A DNA stretch of 8,142 nucleotides from JBIIUJ01 sp044340025 (GCA_044340025.1 JBIIUJ010000121.1:1-8142); one strand, 5' to 3'. Counted from the stretch's first letter, positions 1 through 6,669 are shown. The notes: generated from the sequence alone by a model not told the origin. A program made the numbers and translations.

Positions 1-457
1 CGAGCGAGACGAGATACTCCTTCACCGCCGTGGCGCGCCGGGCGCCCAGCGCGAGATTGTATTCCCGCGTGCCGCGCTCGTCGCAATTGCCGGCCACAAG
101 AATGCGGACATTCGGATTGGCCTGAAGCCAGGCTGCCTGGCGCTGCAGCGCGCCTTGAGCCTCTGTGCGGAGATCGAAGCGATCAGTGTCGAAGAAGACC
201 CGATCGCCCACGTTCTGCACAAAGTCCTCCACGCTGCCTGCAAGCGGGCCAGAAACCGGCGCGGGGGCAGGTGCGGTGGCGACCGGCGCGGGCGCAGGCG
301 CGGGGGCTGGAACAACCACAGGGGCCGGCGCCGCAGGCGCGCGCTGCTCGACCGGGGCGGCGGGCGCGGGCGCTGCAGTCGGACGGGTGGCGCAGGCGCT
401 GGCGGCGAATACGGCGACAGACAGGGCGAGAAGGGCTTTCACGGGAGCTTTGCGCAT
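1..457 (-). CDS. pal: Peptidoglycan-associated lipoprotein Pal (3' end outside window)
   Basis: Pal anchors the outer membrane to peptidoglycan and is the outer-membrane end of the Tol-Pal machine; it binds TolB and, when released, the cell wall. The first 152 codons are visible. Residues 1-21 are a lipoprotein signal peptide ending A-S-A before Cys22, a slightly relaxed lipobox with Ala rather than Leu at -3. Residues 26-70 are a low-complexity Ala/Pro linker. From about residue 76 the OmpA-like peptidoglycan-binding domain begins, with the signature GNCDERGT at 123-130 and Arg141. Asp126 and Arg141 match the pair that grips diaminopimelate in this family. The more common GH(C/A)DERGT has His where this protein has Asn124. 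The ATG is preceded by a strong AGGAG Shine-Dalgarno sequence (about 465-470). It lies 59 bp downstream of tolB. The C-terminus is cut by the window edge, so completeness cannot be judged. Confidence 0.95.
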   Translation of the reverse strand, partial: MRKAPVKALLALSVAVFAASACATRPTAAPAPAAPVEQRAPAAPAPVVVPAPAPAPAPVATAPAPAPVSGPLAGSVEDFVQNVGDRVFFDTDRFDLRTEAQGALQRQAAWLQANPNVRILVAGNCDERGTREYNLALGARRATAVKEYLVSL

Positions 458-516
458 GGGTCTCTCCTTTGGTGATCTGGCTTGTGCCTTGGATTGATGA
501 CAGAGTCTTTTGACGA

Positions 517-1794
517 TTACGGCAAACTGGGCGACCAGGCCGGATCAGAGGCCGCCCCCGGCGTGGCGATCCGGCGCAGATTGCGCCCCGAAACATCGAC
601 AGCCCACATCGAGCTTTCCCCCCCCGGCGTATCGCGGTGGAACATCAAGACCCGCCCGTTCGGCGCCCAGGTGGGGCCTTCTTCGAAATAGCTCTCCGAC
701 AGGATGCGCTCGCCCGAGCCGTCCGGCCGGATCACCCCGATCTGGAAACGGCCGCCGGTCTGGCGGGTGAAGGCGATCAGATCGCCGCGGGGCGACCACA
801 CTGGCGTGGAATAGCGCCCCGGTCCGAAGCTGATCCGGCGGGGCGAGGCGCCATCCGCCCCCATCACATAGAGCTGGGCGCTGCCGCCACGATCGGAATT
901 GAACACGATCTGCGCCCCATCCGGGCTGAAGGAGGGCGAGGTGTCGATGGCAGGATGATTGGTCAGCCGGCGCACCGCGCCTGACCGAAGGTTCTTCACA
1001 TAGACTTCGGAATTGCCGTCTGCGTCGAGGCTGAGCGCCACCGAGGCCCCATCCGGCGAGAAGCGGGGCGCGAACGTCATGCCGGGCAGACCCGCGATCG
1101 CTTCGCGCCGCCCGGTGTCGATATTGAACAGATAGACCCGCAAACCGGTCTGTTCGAGCGAGGAATAGACGATCTGCTGCGCGCTGGGCGAGAAACGCGG
1201 GTTCATGATCAGGTCTGCGCCAGATGTCAGGAAACTGGGGTTGGCACCATCCTGGTCCATCACGGCCAGCCGCTTGATCCGGTTCACCTTTGTGCCGCTC
1301 TCGGCCACAAACACGATACGGGTGTCGAAGTATCCGGGTTCCCCGGTCAGGCGCTCATAGACCGCATCCGAAACCTTGTGCGCGATGCGCCGCCAGTTTT
1401 CCGGCGTGGAGGTGAATTGCAGGCCGAGAAGTTCGCGCTCTGCGAGCACGTCCCAGACCCGGAAGTCGACGCGCAGGCGGCCTTCGGCATCACGGCTGGC
1501 CGCCCCCACGATCAGGGCTTCGGTGTTGATGACGCGCCAGTCCTGAAACCGGGGCGAGACGCCCGGGCTGAGCCCGCGCTCGACATGGGCGGCGGGATCG
1601 ATCGGACGGAACAGGCCGGAGCGTTCCAGATTGGCGCGGACGACGCCCGCCATGTCGCCCACTCCGCCCCCGAAATCGGTGACGGCAATGGGCAGCGGAT
1701 CAAGATGGCCCTGCGTGACATCCACGCGCACCTCGGCCCGCGCGGGGCCCAGCGCCAGCAGGGCGATCATCAGGGAGAGGAAAAAACGCAGCAT
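517..1794 (-). CDS. tolB: Tol-Pal system beta-propeller protein TolB
   Basis: TolB is the soluble periplasmic component that shuttles between Pal and TolA. At 425 residues it is the usual length. Residues 1-20 form a Sec signal peptide ending A-R-A, with cleavage predicted before Glu21. The mature N-terminus starts EVRVDVTQG, the TolB-box segment whose position signals to Pal in characterised homologues. Residues about 30-150 form the N-terminal alpha/beta domain. From about 165 to the end there are repeated propeller blades with the FSPDG / WSPRG / WAPNG hallmark, for example PRFSPDGASVAL, PSFSPDGAQIVF and PVWSPRGDLIAF, consistent with the family's six-bladed propeller. The start ATG lies 11 bp after the tolA stop, and an AGGA ribosome-binding site overlaps that stop. 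The protein ends PAWSPSLP, within the last blade, as is normal. Confidence 0.97.
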   Translation of the reverse strand: MLRFFLSLMIALLALGPARAEVRVDVTQGHLDPLPIAVTDFGGGVGDMAGVVRANLERSGLFRPIDPAAHVERGLSPGVSPRFQDWRVINTEALIVGAASRDAEGRLRVDFRVWDVLAERELLGLQFTSTPENWRRIAHKVSDAVYERLTGEPGYFDTRIVFVAESGTKVNRIKRLAVMDQDGANPSFLTSGADLIMNPRFSPSAQQIVYSSLEQTGLRVYLFNIDTGRREAIAGLPGMTFAPRFSPDGASVALSLDADGNSEVYVKNLRSGAVRRLTNHPAIDTSPSFSPDGAQIVFNSDRGGSAQLYVMGADGASPRRISFGPGRYSTPVWSPRGDLIAFTRQTGGRFQIGVIRPDGSGERILSESYFEEGPTWAPNGRVLMFHRDTPGGESSMWAVDVSGRNLRRIATPGAASDPAWSPSLP

Positions 1795-1805
1795 CAGGGT
1801 CTGTC

Positions 1806-2660
1806 CTAGCCAGCCGCCGCCATCAGGCGGGGATCGAACACAAAGCGCACGCTGCGCCAGGCGTCATAGCCCTCAGGCGAGAGATCGAACGGGGCGCAGC
1901 CACGCACCGCCCGCACCGCGCTCTCGGCGGCCGCGCGCAGGCGCGGATCGCCCGATCCCAGCCCGCCCGGCCGCACCACTTCGGGATCGCGCACCAGCGC
2001 GCCGTCGCGGTCGAGTTCGATGCGCACTTCCACAATCAGGTTCTGGGCGTCGGCCAGATCGGCCGGCGCCCGCCAGCACCTCGAAATCTGGCTGCGCAAA
2101 GCATCCACGTCCGATGCGGTCAGGGCGCTGGCCAATCCCACCGCGGCGCGACGCTCGCCGCGCCTTGGCTGGCCCTGCGCCGTGGTCATCTGGGCGGCGC
2201 GACGGGGAGCTGCGGTCTCGGCCTGATCCGCGAGCGCGCTGATCCGATCGAGATCGAGCCCGTTTGCCGGCGCGCGGGCCTCCTGCTGCGGGGCGGGCGC
2301 AGGGGGGCGGCGTTCGGCCTGAGCGCGGGCCTGCGGGGTGGGCGGCGCCGTGCGGGCCTGCGGCGGGGCAGGGGCCGCCCTGGGGGCAGGGGTGGCCGCC
2401 ACCGGCATCGGGCTTGGCTGCGGCGTCAGGGCGGGCGCGGGCTCTGGTTCGGGCTGGGCCTCGGCGGCGGGCTCTTCCGTGGCCGTCGCGGGGGCATCGG
2501 GAGCTTGGGCCGCGATGCTCGTGACAGCGCCGGATTCGATCAGCGTCACCGGAATCACCGGGGCCGCGGGCAGCGGCGGCAGGGTGCGCGGCAGCACCAC
2601 AACGGCAGCGGCGACCAGCCCCGCATGCGCCGCGACCGACACGGGCAAGCCCGGGCGCAT
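1806..2660 (-). CDS. tolA: TolA, TonB-like periplasm-spanning protein of the Tol-Pal system
   Basis: TolA links the TolQR motor to TolB and Pal. The 284-residue protein has a short cytoplasmic start, then one membrane anchor at about 6-24 containing Ser8-x3-His12, the S-x3-H pair through which TolA/TonB anchors contact their motor. A long Pro/Ala/Glu/Arg-rich middle (about 25-135) follows. The C-terminal TonB/TolA-type domain is at about 184-279, with Cys195 in RCW and Cys255 in GCAPF placed like the domain's conserved cysteine pair. The middle part is Pro-rich and much shorter than the Ala/Lys helix of E. coli TolA (421 residues in total). The open frame continues upstream through tolR, but ATG 2660 is chosen because it puts the membrane anchor at the N-terminus, has GGAG at a usable distance and lies 4 bp after the tolR stop. 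Identity rests on position as well as sequence; alone it might be called an energy transducer TonB. Confidence 0.9.
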   Translation of the reverse strand: MRPGLPVSVAAHAGLVAAAVVVLPRTLPPLPAAPVIPVTLIESGAVTSIAAQAPDAPATATEEPAAEAQPEPEPAPALTPQPSPMPVAATPAPRAAPAPPQARTAPPTPQARAQAERRPPAPAPQQEARAPANGLDLDRISALADQAETAAPRRAAQMTTAQGQPRRGERRAAVGLASALTASDVDALRSQISRCWRAPADLADAQNLIVEVRIELDRDGALVRDPEVVRPGGLGSGDPRLRAAAESAVRAVRGCAPFDLSPEGYDAWRSVRFVFDPRLMAAAG

Positions 2661-2664
2661 CGCG

Positions 2665-3111
2665 CTATTGCTCCAGCGGATCGGTAACGAGGCCGATGTT
2701 GCGGTAGCCGGCGGCATTGATGCGCGCCATGACCTGCGCGACCACGCCATAATCGGCGGTCTGGTCAGCGCGGATGAAGATCCGCTGCTCGTAGCCGGCC
2801 CTGGCGACAGCCTCCAGGCGCGGCGCAAGCTCGCCGAACGCGATCGGCGTCTCCTGCAGAAAGATCGCGCCATCGGCCCGGATGGACAGCGTCAGCGGCT
2901 CGTCATCGGCATTCAGCGCCTTGGCCTCGGTGTCGGGCAGATCGACCTGAACGCCGACGGTCAGGAGCGGCGCCGCCACCATGAAGATGATCAACAGCAC
3001 GAGCATCACGTCCACGAAAGGCGTGACGTTGATTTCCGCGTTCAGGCTGCGCCGTCGCCGCCAACGCCGGCCGCGACCCCCGCCCGCCTTTTTTGCGAGC
3101 GCGCCCGCCAT
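2665..3111 (-). CDS. tolR: TolR, ExbD/TolR-family motor subunit
   Basis: TolR pairs with TolQ to use the proton motive force and has a periplasmic domain that contacts peptidoglycan and TolA. The 148-residue protein is of typical length. A basic N-terminus (Gly/Arg-rich, 1-21) is followed by EINVTPFVDVMLVLLIIFMV, the family signature, with one membrane helix at about 33-53. Asp34 in PFVDV corresponds to the proton-carrying aspartate (Asp23 of E. coli TolR). After the helix comes VDLPDTEA and then the periplasmic ExbD/TolR domain to the end (RADQTADYGVVAQVMARINAAG is typical). ATG 3111 overlaps the tolQ stop by one base (TGATG), which indicates translational coupling. The frame stays open upstream inside tolQ, but the signature and length fix this start. 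Confidence 0.96.
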   Translation of the reverse strand: MAGALAKKAGGGRGRRWRRRRSLNAEINVTPFVDVMLVLLIIFMVAAPLLTVGVQVDLPDTEAKALNADDEPLTLSIRADGAIFLQETPIAFGELAPRLEAVARAGYEQRIFIRADQTADYGVVAQVMARINAAGYRNIGLVTDPLEQ

Positions 3112-3791
3112 CACTGGCCCCCGTCGGTGAGGCGGCGCGAGAGGCGGGCGAGGATTTCGTCGGTCAGCGTCTCTAGCCGGACAGAAAACTGGTCCAGGTC
3201 GCCGACAAACTTGTTGTAGGCCATCACCGCCGGAATGGCGGCGAGCAGGCCGAGCGCGGTGGCGAAAAGGGCTTCTGCAATCCCTGGCGCCACCACAGCG
3301 AGATTGGTGTCGCGCGAGGCCGCAATGGCGCGAAACGCGTTCATGATGCCCCAGACGGTGCCAAACAGGCCGATGAACGGCGCCGCCGAGCCGATGATGG
3401 CCAGCACAGGCAGCCCGCGCTCGGCCCGCGTCATCTCCCGCGCGATCGCAGCACCCATCAGCCGCTCGGCGCGTTCCTCGGCGCGGGCGGGATCTGTTCC
3501 TGGCTTGGCCGCAAGCCGCCATTCCCTGATGCCGGCGGCAAGCACCCGCGCCATCGCATCCTTCGGCTTGGCCCCGCCGACGTCGAGCTGATCAAAGCCA
3601 CGCCCATCGGCCAGCGCCGCCTCCACCTCGCGCGCGCCCTCGTTGAGCGCCTTCACCTGCAAGGCCTTGTCCACAATGACCGCCCAGGACCAGACCGAGG
3701 CCAAAGCAAGGCCGATCATGACCCCCTTGACCACCCAGTCCGCCTTCAGAAACAGGGCGAGAAAGCTGAAATCCGCCGCCGCAGCGTCCAT
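3111..3791 (-). CDS. tolQ: TolQ, MotA/TolQ/ExbB proton-channel motor subunit
   Basis: TolQ is the polytopic inner-membrane subunit that forms the proton channel with TolR. The protein is 226 residues, with membrane helices at about 20-40, 126-149 and 170-193 and a large cytoplasmic loop between the first two. Conserved stretches GSAAPFIGLFGTVWGIMNAF (134-153) and APGIAEALFATALGLLAAIP (168-187) are typical. Thr145 and Thr178 lie in them and match the channel-facing threonines known in E. coli TolQ. Two starts are adjacent: GTG at 3794 and ATG at 3791. ATG is preferred because a GAGG Shine-Dalgarno sequence sits 7 nt upstream of it and only 4 nt upstream of the GTG. The gene is 60 bp downstream of ybgC and overlaps tolR by one base. 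Confidence 0.96.
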   Translation of the reverse strand: MDAAAADFSFLALFLKADWVVKGVMIGLALASVWSWAVIVDKALQVKALNEGAREVEAALADGRGFDQLDVGGAKPKDAMARVLAAGIREWRLAAKPGTDPARAEERAERLMGAAIAREMTRAERGLPVLAIIGSAAPFIGLFGTVWGIMNAFRAIAASRDTNLAVVAPGIAEALFATALGLLAAIPAVMAYNKFVGDLDQFSVRLETLTDEILARLSRRLTDGGQ

Positions 3792-3851
3792 CACGTCACC
3801 TCAGAGCCCGCGGCGTGCCCGCCGATTGTGGCGGTGGTGAGACCCGAAGCC

Positions 3852-4313
3852 TTACCCGGATGCAACCGAGAGATACGGTCCCAAGGCCATCAAAAGCTCT
3901 TGAGGCGCGCGTCTGGGCCGACCGTCGAGACCGATGCAACAGGCCTCCACCACTGCTGAGGCGATCCTGTCGCCGTCTCGGGTTAGGTCTTGGTTAATGA
4001 AAATGCGTGCGCCGGTAACGCTTTCGTAGCGCGTGGCCACCAGCAGGCTGTCGTCGATGCGGGCGGGCTTGAGAAACCGGATCTCCAGCCGCAGCACTGC
4101 GAAAGCCAGCGGGCTTTCCCGCTCCAGAAGCATCGCATGCGCAAGACCGGCCGCGCGCAGAAAATCCGACCGGCCGCGCTCGAAGAACCGTGCATAGGTC
4201 GCGTGATAGACAACGCCGGAAAAATCCGTGTCCTCGTAATAGACCCGCACAGGCAGAAGATGCACCCGCCCCTCGAAACGCCCAGCATAAGCAGTGTCGC
4301 GCGGATCGGTCAC
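3852..4313 (-). CDS. ybgC: YbgC-type acyl-CoA thioesterase of the Tol-Pal operon
   Basis: YbgC is a hotdog-fold thioesterase that hydrolyses acyl-CoA or acyl-ACP and is commonly the first gene of the tol-pal operon; its link to envelope or phospholipid metabolism is known only in outline. From the GTG start the protein is 153 residues, normal for the family. The 4-hydroxybenzoyl-CoA thioesterase signature is clear: VYYEDTDFSGVVYHATYARF at about 24-43, with Asp30 and His37, followed by FERGRSDFLR. The rest (EIRFLKPARIDDSL, FINQDL) fits the hotdog beta-sheet. The start is uncertain. GTG 4313 gives family length but has only a weak ribosome-binding site; TTG 4343 would add 10 residues. No in-frame ATG is available downstream of the tRNA gene. 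It lies 67 bp downstream of the tRNA-Leu gene on the same strand and 60 bp upstream of tolQ. Confidence 0.92.
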   Translation of the reverse strand: MTDPRDTAYAGRFEGRVHLLPVRVYYEDTDFSGVVYHATYARFFERGRSDFLRAAGLAHAMLLERESPLAFAVLRLEIRFLKPARIDDSLLVATRYESVTGARIFINQDLTRDGDRIASAVVEACCIGLDGRPRRAPQELLMALGPYLSVASG

Positions 4314-4380
4314 GTCAACGCCGCCCGCCGCCAGCCCAGCCAAACCGGGGCGACATTTCCGACAGCAACTTTCGAGCGAA

Positions 4381-4467
4381 TGGTGCCCAAGAGAGGACTC
4401 GAACCTCCACGGCCGTTAAGCCACTGGTACCTGAAACCAGCGCGTCTACCAATTCCGCCACCTGGGC
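4381..4467 (-). tRNA. tRNA-Leu (anticodon CAG)
   Basis: The minus strand folds into an 87-nt class II tRNA. The acceptor stem GCCCAGG pairs with CUUGGGC (with one G-U pair). A D-arm contains the usual GG, and the anticodon stem CUGGU/ACCAG encloses the loop UUCAGGU, giving anticodon CAG. A long variable arm of the leucine type follows, then a T-arm with loop UUCGAGU and a genome-encoded CCA at 4381-4383. It decodes CUG, a heavily used leucine codon in the neighbouring GC-rich genes. The gene lies just downstream of a strong-looking promoter and upstream of ybgC on the same strand. Confidence 0.97.
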
Positions 4468-4481
4468 ACGGTGGAGGCGCG

Positions 4482-4510
4482 CTTCTAGGACTGCGCCCGG
4501 AAGGTGTCAA
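4482..4510 (-). promoter_or_regulatory. Sigma70-type promoter of the tRNA-Leu gene
   Basis: Read on the minus strand, a perfect -35 hexamer TTGACA (4505-4510) is separated by exactly 17 bp from a -10 hexamer TAGAAG (4482-4487). Transcription would start near 4475, a few bases before the mature tRNA 5' end at 4467, which is the expected layout for a tRNA promoter. No terminator is seen between the tRNA and ybgC, so this promoter may also supply the tol-pal genes (inference). Confidence 0.75.
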
Positions 4511-4607
4511 TCGACTGTCCCAGCAGGCTGGCGCGCCCTCGCCAGGTCGCCGATCGGTGCTAGGGTGACGACTCGTCGGGCTGGAGCGCTGGTTTTGGGG
4601 CGGAAGC

Positions 4608-5213
4608 GTGGTCGTTGAGTTTTTCTATGATTGCTCGAGCCCCTGGACCTATCTGGCGTTCGAGCAGATCCAGCCGATCGCTGAGCGCGCAGGCGCCCTG
4701 ATCGACTGGCGTCCCATCCTCGTGGGCGGTGTTTTCAACGCGGTGAACGACACGGTCTATGCCGCGCGCGCCAATCCCAACCCGATCAAGGCGCGCTACT
4801 ACGCCAAGGATCTTCAGGACTGGGCGCGCCTGGTGGGCGTGCGGATCGGCGCGCCTGGCGTGTTTCCGGTGCGATCGGTCGCCTGCATGCGGGGGGCCTT
4901 CTACGCTTTTGATCATGGGCGAGGCGTTGCTTACTCACGCGCGCTTTTCGAGGCCTATTGGGGCGACCTTCAGGACATATCCCAGCCGGATGTGATCGCA
5001 GGCTGCGCCGAGCGGGCTGGTCTTGATGGCGAGGCGCTGCTGGCCTTTGCGGCGGGCGATGACGCCAAAGCCCGCCTGATCGCCAATACAGACGAGCTGA
5101 TCGCGCGCGGCGGCTTCGGGTCTCCCACGCTGTTTGTGAACGGCGCTGACATGTACTTCGGAAACGACAGGCTGGCCCTGGTGGAGGCTGCGCTGGCCCG
5201 GGGCCGCGCATGA
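4608..5213 (+). CDS. 2-hydroxychromene-2-carboxylate isomerase-like protein (kappa-GST/DsbA fold)
   Basis: This belongs to the HCCA isomerase / kappa-class glutathione transferase family. The founding member NahD catalyses a glutathione-dependent isomerisation in naphthalene breakdown; most chromosomal homologues have unknown substrates. The 201-residue protein begins VEFFYDCSSPWTYLAFEQ. Ser11 in SSPW is at the catalytic serine position of the family. The WRPILVGGVFNAVN segment (34-47) is characteristic, and the C-terminal thioredoxin-fold part has SPTLFVNG with cis-Pro173 and MYFGNDRL (182-189), as in relatives. No naphthalene-pathway genes lie nearby, so the specific catabolic role is not implied. 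The start is a GTG with a purine-rich GGGGCGGAAG stretch upstream; no nearby ATG gives a full domain. The TGA stop overlaps the ATG of the rhomboid gene (ATGA), so the two are probably co-translated. Confidence 0.9.
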   Translation: MVVEFFYDCSSPWTYLAFEQIQPIAERAGALIDWRPILVGGVFNAVNDTVYAARANPNPIKARYYAKDLQDWARLVGVRIGAPGVFPVRSVACMRGAFYAFDHGRGVAYSRALFEAYWGDLQDISQPDVIAGCAERAGLDGEALLAFAAGDDAKARLIANTDELIARGGFGSPTLFVNGADMYFGNDRLALVEAALARGRA

Positions 5214-5857
5214 GCGGGAACCCCAGGCCGTTTGAAGGCGTGCCGGCGAGCGTGCTGTGGCTGGCCGGCTCCATCTGCTTGGCGCATGTGCTGATGCAGT
5301 TTGCGCCCGACACGCTGCGCCGGCTGGTGCTTTTTGATCTGGCGGTGATCCCCGCGCGCTATCAGCTGGGGGCGGGAGACGGCGGCTTTGGCGGGCCGTG
5401 GGACGCCTTCGCCCCTCTCATCGGCCATGTATTCCTGCATTCAGGCTGGCTGCACCTGTTTTTCAACATGGTGATGCTGCTCCAGGCGGGTCCGCTGACG
5501 GTAGAGGGGCTGGGCGCGGGCCGGCCTTTGCGGCTCTGGGCGCTGTTCTTCCTGTCGGCGGTCGGCGGAGCGCTCTGCTACATCTGGATCAATCCCGGCT
5601 CGCCCAATCCGGCGGTGGGCGCATCCGGCGCCGTGTCGGGCATGTTTGCGGCCTACCTCTGGGCGGCGTTGCAGGTCGGGCCGGCCACGGCCGCGATGCG
5701 GCGCGCCATCATGCTGACCGGCGCAGGGTTTCTGGTGGTGAATGTGGGTCTTGCGGCGGCCGCGAGGATCGCGGGCGTCTTTCCAATTGCGTGGGAAGCC
5801 CATCTCGGCGGCTTTGTCGCCGGGCTCATTCTGTATCCGGTGTTGGCACGCCGGTAA
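5210..5857 (+). CDS. Rhomboid-family intramembrane serine protease
   Basis: Rhomboids cut membrane proteins within or next to the bilayer. This 215-residue protein has about six hydrophobic helices, the basic bacterial rhomboid core, with no extra soluble domain. Catalytic residues are present: Ser139 in GASG (137-140) and His198 in AHLGGFVAG. The second helix carries the conserved His/Asn pattern HVFLHSGWLHLFFNM (73-87), with His77, His82 and Asn86. This makes an active protease more likely than an inactive iRhom-like protein. Its substrate is unknown. The ATG overlaps the preceding isomerase stop by 4 bp, so expression should be coupled. The last 32 bp overlap the convergent small gene on the other strand, leaving no room for a terminator between them. 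Confidence 0.93.
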   Translation: MSGNPRPFEGVPASVLWLAGSICLAHVLMQFAPDTLRRLVLFDLAVIPARYQLGAGDGGFGGPWDAFAPLIGHVFLHSGWLHLFFNMVMLLQAGPLTVEGLGAGRPLRLWALFFLSAVGGALCYIWINPGSPNPAVGASGAVSGMFAAYLWAALQVGPATAAMRRAIMLTGAGFLVVNVGLAAAARIAGVFPIAWEAHLGGFVAGLILYPVLARR

Positions 5858-6098
5858 GCCCAGCTAGCGGAGCGCCGTGGAGGGCCAGCGCCTTGGCCGC
5901 CGCCGCGCGCGCCAGCCGCGCCGCGATCGTCCTGTGCTCGGCCGCCACGCGCGACTGATCCGGCCAGAGCCCGAATGTGAGCGCGCCCGTCGCGTTCAGA
6001 TAGACGGCCGTGAGCCGCTCGAGGCTGAGCGTGCTATCCTTGTCATCGAGGAAGGCAAGCGCCGCCAGAATGGCTTGAAGAGGGCCAGGCGTCTGCAT
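5826..6098 (-). CDS. Small unrecognised protein convergent with the rhomboid gene
   Basis: I do not recognise this 90-residue protein. It is alanine- and leucine-rich, has no signal peptide or clear membrane segment, and looks mostly helical: LQAILAALAFLDDKDSTLSLERLTAVYLNATGAL is followed by a central FGLWPDQSR and a helix of Ala/Arg (about 51-73). The tail is Gly/Pro-containing. In favour of a real gene are an ATG with a GGGGAG Shine-Dalgarno sequence 6-7 nt upstream and its fit in an otherwise empty gap. Its start is divergent from the CBS-domain gene, and its 3' end overlaps the rhomboid gene by 32 bp on the opposite strand. No function is proposed. Confidence 0.6.
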   Translation of the reverse strand: MQTPGPLQAILAALAFLDDKDSTLSLERLTAVYLNATGALTFGLWPDQSRVAAEHRTIAARLARAAAAKALALHGAPLAGLTGVPTPDTE

Positions 6099-6184
6099 TG
6101 TGGTCTCCCCCTGCGCCTCGTTGCCTCAGGGGCGCCTGTTTGGCAGGCTCAGGCCATAAACAAAATCCTCTGGGGGAGGACGCC
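6099..6184. promoter_or_regulatory. Divergent intergenic region between the small gene and the CBS-domain gene
   Basis: This 86-bp gap must carry the start signals of two genes pointing away from each other. It has two strong Shine-Dalgarno sequences at its edges (GGGGAG for the left gene; GGGGGAGG for the right gene), a 5-bp inverted repeat GCCTG/GCAGGC-like at 6134-6148, and two copies of CTCAGG (6125-6130 region and 6148-6153). A TTGGCA at 6140-6145 could be a -35 element for the right gene, but no good -10 follows. No promoter is convincingly assigned. Confidence 0.3.
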
Positions 6185-6616
6185 ATGACAATCGCAGCCA
6201 TTCTCGCCGGCAAGGGCGGGGCAGTCTTCAGCCTGTCGCCTCAGGCCACACTCCAGGAAGCCGCCAGAGAACTCCATGCGCGGCGTGTGGGCGCCCTGAT
6301 GGTGGTCGACGTCGCCGGCGCGCCCGTGGGGATCCTGTCGGAGCGCGACATCGTGCGCCTGGTCGCGGAGGAGGGCGGAGCAGCGCTGACAAGGCCTGTC
6401 GACGCGGTGATGACGCGAACGCTCGTCACCGCCAGCCGCGCAGACACCGCCGACAGCGCGCTTGCCCGCATGACCGACAGACGCATTCGCCATCTACCCG
6501 TCGTTGAAGCGGGCAGCCTTGTGGGCGTCGTCTCGATCGGCGACCTCGTGAAGCACAAGATCGACGCCACGATCGCGGAGGCCGACGCATTACGCTCCTA
6601 CATCGCGACGGGCTGA
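6185..6616 (+). CDS. Two-CBS-domain protein
   Basis: The 143-residue protein consists almost entirely of one Bateman module, two tandem CBS domains at about 8-61 and 73-127. Such modules bind adenosyl ligands (AMP, ATP, SAM) and act as energy or nucleotide sensors. Typical motifs are GALMVVD...PVGILSERDIVRLV in the first domain and VMTRTLVTA...DRRIRHLPVVEAGSLVGVVSIGDLVK in the second. A short helix with acidic residues (KIDATIAEADALRSYI) closes the protein, as in many stand-alone alphaproteobacterial CBS proteins. No catalytic domain is attached, so the output partner is unknown. ATG 6185 is chosen over upstream in-frame starts because GGAGG lies 5 nt before it and the CBS fold begins right after it. 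It is a single-gene unit upstream of the rRNA operon. Confidence 0.92.
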   Translation: MTIAAILAGKGGAVFSLSPQATLQEAARELHARRVGALMVVDVAGAPVGILSERDIVRLVAEEGGAALTRPVDAVMTRTLVTASRADTADSALARMTDRRIRHLPVVEAGSLVGVVSIGDLVKHKIDATIAEADALRSYIATG

Positions 6617-6669
6617 GGCCGACGCTCCACGCCGCAGGGCAATGACCGCAGCATCGGCGGCCGAAGCGA

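Noticed and set aside
2264..3219. Plus-strand open frames opposite tolA, tolR and tolQ, and long plus frames opposite tolB
   Set aside because: GC-rich shadow frames. The minus-strand proteins match known families over their full lengths.
4538..4566. Promoter for the isomerase gene using TGCTAGGGT as an extended -10
   Set aside because: No recognisable -35 at the right distance, and the -10 is poor; too weak to list.
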